The notes beneath the pieces were generated by a model. It was given only the letters and a program-made list of their open reading frames with translations. It did not search any database and had not been told where the DNA came from. A stretch of 64,000 nucleotides of DNA, taken from NCBI GenBank assembly GCA_024036415.1, contig JAMWET010006982.1:1-64000 (forward strand), in the 5' to 3' direction. The position numbers were made by a program, and so were the translations under genes. The DNA comes from Prochilodus magdalenae (taxonomy: Eukaryota > Chordata > Actinopteri > Characiformes > Prochilodontidae). This document shows, piece after piece, positions 26,341-64,000 of this stretch; position 1 is the first letter of the stretch, and each line of letters starts with the position of its first letter.

Positions 26341-26689
26341 CAACAAATTAGTCACTGTGAGTGTTTAAAGTGGTAGTTGCCTCAGGTTCCTGCAGATGGT
26401 GCTGCATGAGGATGATCAGGATTATAAATTGAGAAGAGGTGGTACAGTGCAAGTTAAAGTCTCATTTATTGTGTGGAAAATGGGTCGCAAAGCAGATGTC
26501 AATGATGGGCAAAAAGTTGGTGGACAAAATTGACTGATTGCATTTGGCCATAAGGTCACTGAAGGTAGCAGCTGAAGCGTATGGTCAAAGTGATTGACCA
26601 GCAATGGCAAAAATCCCAGACTACAGATAATTCCCTGTGCAGTTCTTTGATGCAAGAGTGGCTGACCGTTGAAATTGCCTACATCCAGA

Positions 26690-26830
26690 AACTTCTCTGG
26701 TCCATGGTGCCTAGTTTTTGGTCCGATGATCTTATTTTTGTCTCATTCATTTAACTGGGTTATCTTTGCTTTCAGGACTTGCTTGAAAGTCTTAGTATGT
26801 TTCAAACTATAATGTTATATAAATCAAGTT
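26690..26830 (+). mobile_element. Decayed Tc1-like transposon, right terminal part
   Basis: tttttgtctcattcatttaa and ggacttgcttgaaagtctta match the distal 3' region of the same Tc1-like element whose left part ends near 26340. About 350 bp of unrelated-looking sequence lies between, probably a later insertion. Confidence 0.6.
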
Positions 26831-27664
26831 ACAATATTTCTATTGTATTTATTAGATTAACCACAGATTAATCCCATCCTGAGTGTCTAAACCTAGATTA
26901 ATAGACCATGTCTGTTTGTTTATATTACAATGGTATTGTACTGTGGGCTCCTAGGTTAATACTATTATCCTTTATTAGGTTGAGCCAGCACTAAAGGACA
27001 TCCACTTAGGTCATTTATCACAACTGAGATAAAGCTACATAAACCTGTTTCAGCACTTTTACAAGAGGTGTTATGTATCAATATTGCATTTGACAACTTT
27101 AATGTCAAGTTTATATGACAGCTCATGTCATGTGAAATTGACACTTACTGGGATTAAATGACTTTGTAGTTTAGTATATGTCACAGGGACATCATTCTGA
27201 CTAAATGACATAGCTCCCAATCACAGGTCACTCTAACAAGCCTTTTATTTTAACCAATGATAAGATTTAATGTCATCAGAGTCACATGTCATGTTATACA
27301 CCAACCTACAGTCAGTTGTTATAATGTGCCATGTCAAATGTCATGCGACTTTCAACCTGAGATCAAAAAGCTGTCCTTATGACACACAACACCAGCAGGA
27401 ATAAGCCTTTTAAATGCTTGTATAGGTTGATGTCAGTCTTAGAACTTAACTAATAGTCATATAGTCTTATGAACACTGCACTAGAGCCTTCTTTCTAGTA
27501 CCTTATGACCAAGCCAAAAACCATGTATTAACCTTTATTTTATCATAGGACAAAATCATTATTATCATCTTCTAACTGTTCAAAGTTAAAATTTCCTTTC
27601 TTATTTTCTTCATAATTTGTTTATTAAATTTATAATTCATCATAATTCATGACCACATCCATCA

Positions 27665-27935
27665 AAGTGTGGGGGCAGCTCAACCACCAAACAGGACACT
27701 CACAGGCTGCAGCGCATCATCAGGTCTCGCATTATCAGAAGATCATTAGAATTAAACACCTCCAGACCCAGTAGTGTGCAGAGAAGACCATCACTGATCC
27801 ATCACACCCTGGCCATCACCTGTTCCAGCATCTTCCCTCAGGTCAGCACTTTAGTCAAATGAGAATCAAGACAACCAGCCTACAGAGAAGCTTCATCCCA
27901 CATGCCATCAGCCCATTACAATCCACACTCCTCTT
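27665..27935 (+). mobile_element. LINE (non-LTR retrotransposon) ORF2 C-terminal fragment
   Basis: The broken translation reads LQRIIRSRIIRRSLE, then RPSLIHHTLAITCSSIFPQ and, in another frame, YREASSHMPSAHY. This follows the order at the end of fish LINE reverse-transcriptase ORFs (LQ.II..A, HP.H.LF..LPSG, ...R...FFP.A...LN). Frameshifted and 5' truncated, hence dead. The phrase-level match is my recognition and no search was run. Confidence 0.55.
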
Positions 27936-28202
27936 ATGTATCTAGAACTACATAAACACATACAATCCACACTCCTGTTGTTAATGTTGAATTCCATAAA
28001 CACATTAAAACCATATTTGGGACACCTTTCTGTTTTTCTGTTCTTCCTTCTGTGTTGCACTTCTTTTTTATCCTGCTGATAGTATTAGACAATCCTCAGT
28101 GCTTATTGTCTCAGACTAGTGCTTCTTCTTTTACTCCACCCTAACTCCCAGCCTTAATTTAATCTGCCTCTACATCCTTAAGTTTTCAAGTATATAAGGT
28201 AT

Positions 28203-28203
<1 letters not shown>

Positions 28204-28241
<38 letters not shown>
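28204..28241. repeat. (TG)n microsatellite
   Basis: 19 perfect TG units in the hapln1-vcan intergenic region. Confidence 0.97.
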
Positions 28242-28242
<1 letters not shown>

Positions 28243-30130
28243 CATGTGGTCACGCTCTGTGCACTGTGACCTACTGTAACCAAAAACAAGACGACCAGGA
28301 GCCATAGTGGGATGGAATAAACTTTCTTTTTTTCTTTGGTGACACACAGTAGGTATAAAAAGCGACTGTTTTCCACACAATACCCCAAACATTCACATTA
28401 TACAATAGACGTTATACTATAAATATAAAAAGATATGTGCATTTTTGGGTAAAACACAAATGACAAAACACAAAAGAAAACTGGAATAAAAAAAAAGTCG
28501 ATAACACTTGGGATGAGCATACAGATGACCATAATAACATGGATTATGAAGATGTGGCATGAAACTTGAAATATTCCGTGAAGCAAAGCTGTACTGGATG
28601 ATGCATTCTGATCTACTTGGTCCATCCAAAAACACCCCAAATGTCGTGTCAGTTTCCATTTCCTCTGTGTGTCTGAGTAGCAAAACATCTTATCAGTCAC
28701 AATTGATTTGTCGTTGACAGTCCTCCATATGGATCTAGGTTGCCAGGCTGCATTAACTCTCCATATCGTTGCGTTTTAACCGCAACCTCAGGAAGATAAG
28801 GCGCAGCTCATAAAATAAATTACATGCATGCTGTTAAAAAGGCATTTGGTTCAAGTCTTGTTGAGCAATTCACAAAGTACATTCTCTTAAAAGTAGTTTT
28901 ACATCATCCGAAGACATGAAAGCTGGGAAAGCTGAAGTTGTTTGGAGTACAAGAGCTCATTCAAAGGGGCATTCCGGCCTAAAACTACAGTTCCATACAC
29001 GTTTAGCATTTATGCATTGCGCAAATACATCATACAACCTATAGGGCTCTCCCTTCCCCCCTTTACTGATATAGAAGCTAATACACATTCAGGGATGTTC
29101 AGCTTCCTACACTAATGTTAGATATGTGGGTGTCTTTCTGCACAAGCCACCTAGAGGGCAAAATGTATTCCTGCCACCTTCAAGATAAATATTATGGAGG
29201 TCCACTCTCAGGACCACTGTAGTAGGGGAGGAGGCATGCTTACTTTACAAATAGTGATGCTATGTTTCTCATTTTGGCCAGAGTGCCCCTTGAAGAGTGA
29301 AAAGAATGGTACGGATTTAAAGGAAGAATTCTAAAAGGCCTCAGAATAGCGTTGACTTGGCTGCAGGCACTTAAGTGTTCCTTTGGATGAATTTGCTGTA
29401 GCATGTATTGCTTTTGGATCAGTTGTCAAATCTCAGTCCAACTGCAGCATTATGTTGTTAGCTTCTTCTCCACCAAAACAAAAACTGACCTCATATTTGT
29501 TTGGCAATCACTTCAATCACCTCATCTTTTTTTCCTTTAAATGTTTTCCTTAGTTATTCTTAAATATGTATCATTTCCCTTTTTTTGTTTCTAAGGCCAG
29601 TTCTTGTTCTTGTAGGTCTGAAGAATGTTAGGTCCATAGCCAATGTGGAGATGTGTGCTGGCTCAGAGTCCATTACATGGAGTTGACTTTGATGAGCTAA
29701 CCTTCTCTGATCTCCACGGGTTTTGCGAAAGTGGATCTACAAGCTGGTTCTGCATCTTAGCATATGCATGACAAAGAAGGCACTGTGAGATCCAAAGCAG
29801 AAGTACAAAGGCGAGTTTTCAGTTCACTAGCAAAGAAGTCAGTCATCCAGCAGAAACAGTGACAGTCTGGTTTTTTTCAGTGGCCAGCTGAGAATATATT
29901 TTTGGAAAAAAGAAAATCTTTGCTCCTAAAATACTGAAAAGGCACTGTGTTGATTCCAGTATCTAAACCTCAGATCTTTGTCCTTGTTCTGTTTCCATAT
30001 ATGCATCATCATATGTGCATGTTCTTTCAAATCACATGAAGGTCCAGAATGTGCAGTTTAAAAAACTCTCTCTTTAGGATGTTTCTAAGAAAGCTCAGGC
30101 GTTGGGAGCTTACTGCCATGGTAGGTAGGT

Positions 30131-60236
<30,106 letters not shown>

Positions 60237-63200
60237 CTACAGGTGAACACAGAAATATTGTTTGACACAACACAATCTATTGTGTGGCTTACAAACCTAG
60301 GACAGACGGGATATACGTTTTTATTGTTCGTGTGAACAAACTGATAAACCTGCAATGCATTTTTAGCACTCAGTAGAACATCCACCCTGAACATCAATGA
60401 GATATCTGTCATATTGTCTTATACTAAGTAAAGTATTCCCTGCTTAGCAAAACACTGCTCTATTGTAACACAAAACATCAGTAAAAATGAGAAATGTGTC
60501 TGTTTGGACCTCCTGTAGTGTGTAAATCAACTATGCTGGTCCACAACCAACAGTCAAACTTGTCACAAATAAAACGGTTCAGAATCATATAAACAGGATA
60601 CCCTTTGTTGTGTAAACTCTCCCCGCAACAGCTCATGGTCTCATAATCACAGCTGTTTGCCATAATAAATCTCCATGAAAAGATTATGATATATTTCTCT
60701 TTATTGCAAATTCAGGAAATTGTTATGAAATCAAATGACAATATTGTCAAATGGAGATGACCAAGAATCCCCTTGAGATGCATGAGGCTAACTGTGGTTT
60801 AACACTACACATTAAGTTCTAAATCCTTTTATTCCAATTATTCTATCTATCCATCATCCATCATTGTGATAAATTACATTATATTATGCCACAATTTCGC
60901 AGCATATTGTGGATATTGTCAGGGCTTCAACAACACCGAGCAACTCTACAAGAACATAAATCAATGTTTGGCTTAATTTAGTGCAGTGCAGTATGTTAAA
61001 CATTGAATAAAGCATTGAACAGTGATTGTACAAGTAACTTTTTGATAGTCTTTTTAAAAGTGGAACTGTTGGAAGAACTACATATCGTGACACTTGTGTA
61101 TTAAGAAGATGCGAACATTTAAATGTACTTGTGTCTGATCATAATTGTATTTCAGCAGTTGTCTAATTGTTCAAGTGATCATGTAAACAGCATACTCAGA
61201 TTTCTTAAATCAGATCTAGGCTCGGAAATCTGATAAAGAAAGCTGGATTTTAGCTCAGTGATCGGAATTCCCAGGGCATGTATACCCTTACTCAGATTTC
61301 TTTCAGATTCCTTAGCTCATGTTTGAAAACAGACTGCACGATTGTAAATAAACAAGAAACATTTAGCACAGCAACTTTGAGATGGCAACAAAATCCAATC
61401 ACATGCTTGATGAAATGAAGGACTTAAATATTCTTTCATCTTCTAGATGTTCATATTGTCTGCTTAAAGGACTTGGCATGCCATGACATGATGGTTGTGT
61501 TTCACATTACATGTACATCATGTCTTATTTTGTGAGTTTGTTAGCCGGTTGCAAAGTCGGAATCTGATTACTGCCTGGCTCATGTAGATCAAAAGTTTTC
61601 CAGTATCTGATTGCACACGTGTATGTAAACAGTTATCAGATTATTAAGAGCATCTCCAGGCTCTCAAAGTCTTTGAGTAAGTAATGTTTACCCTTGTCGT
61701 ATCAGCCGCCACCTCTGTTTATCTGTGCTCTGGACTTTTAAAGACCTGACGCTTGTATCTAATACAAACTGCTCTACAAATGAACACTGTCAAACCATTG
61801 GGTAATAAAGGAAAATATTTCTTGTTAGTTTTAAAATAAAAAGATATGTCAGAGGGCAGAGGTCACAGGTCACGCTAGCAACTAGTTTAAAATTTAATTT
61901 TACTTTTGGACAAATCTTTTTTTATTGTTATCTCAAGGTACTTTTAAGCGTTTCATTTTTCAAACCAGGGAAAAAATGTGTCGGCTTAGGAGACCTTTCC
62001 TCCTTTAATGCGACATGAACTGTAGCCAAAGCTCCAGCTGTTCTGCATTAGGCACATGCCCTCCCTCTCTTTCTCAAGCTATCTCTGATGTAAGGTGTGA
62101 GGCACTATTTTCCTGAGCAGAAAAGCAGACTGTGGTCTCCTCCAGTCAATGAGCGACTCTTTATTCTTTTTTTAAATGTTTGGCTCTTATTTCAGATTCA
62201 GAGTAAAATGAGAACTCGGTGCACTCACTCACTAGTACCAAGCCTGGTGCCTGGGGCTGAACAATACTGTGAACATCTGCATTACGGAACATTTTTATGA
62301 TCTTTGAAAAGTGAAAGAAAGTGGGAAAATGACCTAGATAAACCATAATCTATCATCCAGCTAAAAACTATGCTCAAATTAGCACAACAGGAATGGAAAC
62401 TGTGAGTTCAAAGGGAGATTCAAGGCAGTAGTTCAAAATGCCAGTTAGCCTGACATAACTGTGTCATTCTGTCATCGAGGTAACAAATGGTTTCCCACTT
62501 TGAAGCCATGGAAATGTGTTCAAAATTAGAATTAACCACATACAATTGATGTAGTCTTTGTTCTATTCTTTACTTAACTAAGGCTACAGATGTGATTATT
62601 CTTCTTTTAGAAGTATTATGTTAGTGTTTTTTTTGTCAACTGCATGTCACAAAAGATCAAAAATGCTAAAACATTTAAATATAATTCCAGTTTAATAACA
62701 GCTGTCTGAATATTTTCTGAAAGATAAAATGCAATGAAAAAATAATGGGTTGGTCTTTCTGACACATGGTCTTTTCCACATTAGTGAAATCTGCTGGTGA
62801 AGAGGAATCTGCACATTAGTGAAAACAAGCTGGTGAAGAGGAAGCCAACTTCAGCTCCAGGCTCTGGACAGCTTTAATTCAAAGTTATTAGTTTGCTCTG
62901 CACATTTCAGTCCAGGCAGGTTCTCGAACCCTGGACAAAATCAAGTAGCTGTACTTTTGTATTTAACCCTAAAGAGACTGAGGAGAGGAACAGTCCCACT
63001 TTTATTAACTTCACAATTTCAACAGCAACCTGTAAGTAGCAGCCATGCTGTGTGATTGTGTCAGTGTTTGATGGTTGAAGCAGACCATCTTCAGCTAACA
63101 GTTTCATAGCGAGTAACAACTTTAATTTACTTTGTGTTGATGTGGAGTTAGAAATCAGGTAGCGAGTATAGGTAATGTTAGCTACGAGCCAGCTGAAGTA

Positions 63201-64000
63201 GCTAGCATTAGCATAACTAACTAAACAGTATGATGACAAAGCTTATTTATACATCTAATCATATTCATAACCTCACAAAAAAATTCAAACAGCTTATTTC
63301 GTTCTAGGTCCAAATCTGTTTTCACCCTTCACATTTGTAATGCTGAATAAAGGCATTCTGTGGGTCTTAAAGATGGGTCTTTGATGATATGAATCAGATT
63401 GGCCTTTTATGCAAATATTCTTTATGTTTATCTGTTCATTTTGCAGTAGCAGTACTGTAAAGGCCTTTATCGCGATAATGATTAACACCCGATATATTGG
63501 GCAACCCAAGTGGTACCTGAACTCTCTTTTAACCAAACGGACCCCTGAGAGGTCTAAAATAGACCAAACAAACAAGGGGGTCACAATGTCCTGTTTGGGG
63601 TGACCCCTGGGATTCAATACTTATCACAGCAGGCTGTCATTCTGGATGAGCGCACTGCCTGGCAGGAGGCAAGTTATCTAAATTAGCCTCAGTTGAAAAG
63701 ATAGAGCCCCCCCCCAGGTCACGGGTCAGCGGAGCCGCTGATTTTGGAGTCACCACAGTTGCTCTATATGTTATTCACATGTCTGTTCTGATAAGCGTAA
63801 GTGCAAGTGACAAGAAGGAGGGAGGGCCTGAAGGCGGAAATTAGAGGTAGATGGAACGTAGCGGAAACCACCTAAGCACTTTCTCACACTGATAAATAGA
63901 GACCTGGATGGATAGAGCCCTGGGGACTTCCCCATTTTAAAGGTGCCCTGTTTTGCAGATTTAGGAAAATAAATAGTTCGAAGTTTAGACATTAGGTACG
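60237..64000 (-). other. vcan: vcan intron upstream of GAG-alpha, continuing past the window
   Basis: No Link or Ig coding exon was found on the - strand to the edge, so the upstream exons lie beyond 64000. Two stretches (about 61130-61330 and 61540-61660) share CAGATT/AATCTG and catgtaaacag words, suggesting palindromic dispersed-repeat fragments. A small tandem duplication lies at 62778-62848. Confidence 0.7.
62778..62848. repeat. Two-copy tandem duplication, about 35 bp
   Basis: cacattagtgaaa, then (c/g)ctggtgaagaggaa, occurs twice back to back, starting at about 62778 and 62813. In a vcan intron. No function apparent. Confidence 0.85.

Larger units (their letters stand above)
16786..30130. 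other. Intergenic region between the convergent 3' ends of hapln1 and vcan (includes vcan 3' UTR at its right end)
   Basis: No supported coding gene in 13 kb. Open frames are short, overlap on both strands and have no domain. Recognisable content is listed separately: two copies of an inverted-terminal-repeat element, a dispersed fish repeat, decayed Tc1-like transposons, a LINE fragment, a TG microsatellite and a motif-rich block. The part just left of 30131 is vcan 3' UTR, of unknown length. I saw no AATAAA on the - strand between about 28.2 and 30.1 kb; nearest candidates are ATTAAA near 28157 and AATAAA at 27620-27625. Confidence 0.6.

Noticed and set aside
60237..64000. Search for vcan Link and Ig exons
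   Set aside because: No CxAGWL, YP or Link cysteine pattern on the - strand; the exons must lie outside the window.

Overview
The window is vertebrate nuclear DNA, from a ray-finned fish. Genes are split by phase-1 introns with canonical GT/AG sites. Most of the sequence is AT-rich non-coding DNA with long TA, GATA, TG and AAT microsatellites and many decayed Tc1/mariner-type transposons of the kind abundant in teleosts. Some dispersed repeats look like ones I remember from otophysan fishes (characins, catfishes, carps), but I cannot name the species.

Two genes are present, in tail-to-tail orientation. hapln1 (hyaluronan and proteoglycan link protein 1) lies on the + strand. Its four coding exons (5322-5385, 12094-12429, 13217-13519, 13741-14024) join in frame into a 328-residue protein: signal peptide, Ig V domain, two Link modules. 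The 3' part of vcan (versican) lies on the - strand, from its C-terminal exon at 30131-30273 up to the GAG-alpha exon at 58716-60236. Its Ig and Link exons lie beyond the right edge. The nine vcan exons in the window join in frame to 4560 residues plus a stop codon. In order they encode GAG-alpha, GAG-beta, EGF1, EGF2, a C-type lectin domain on three exons, a CCP/sushi domain and a basic tail.

The two products act together. Link protein clamps the hyaluronan-versican complex in pericellular matrix, and the convergent hapln1-vcan arrangement is the ancestral vertebrate one. The exceptional feature is the GAG-beta exon: 11,220 bp, one open frame of 3740 residues, about twice the human exon. It has grown by several separate internal duplications, most of which add chondroitin sulfate attachment sites of the acidic-Ser-Gly type. 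The GAG-alpha exon is small (507 residues) and nearly lacks such sites.

Layout: 1-5281, 5' flank or first intron of hapln1 with a short Tc1-like element; 5282-14024, hapln1; 14025 to about 16.8 kb, hapln1 3' UTR and flank; about 16.8-30.1 kb, intergenic, with transposon relics, a LINE fragment and a motif-rich block; 30131-60236, vcan; 60237-64000, a vcan intron running off the window. I found no convincing RNA gene, no CRISPR array and no third protein-coding gene.
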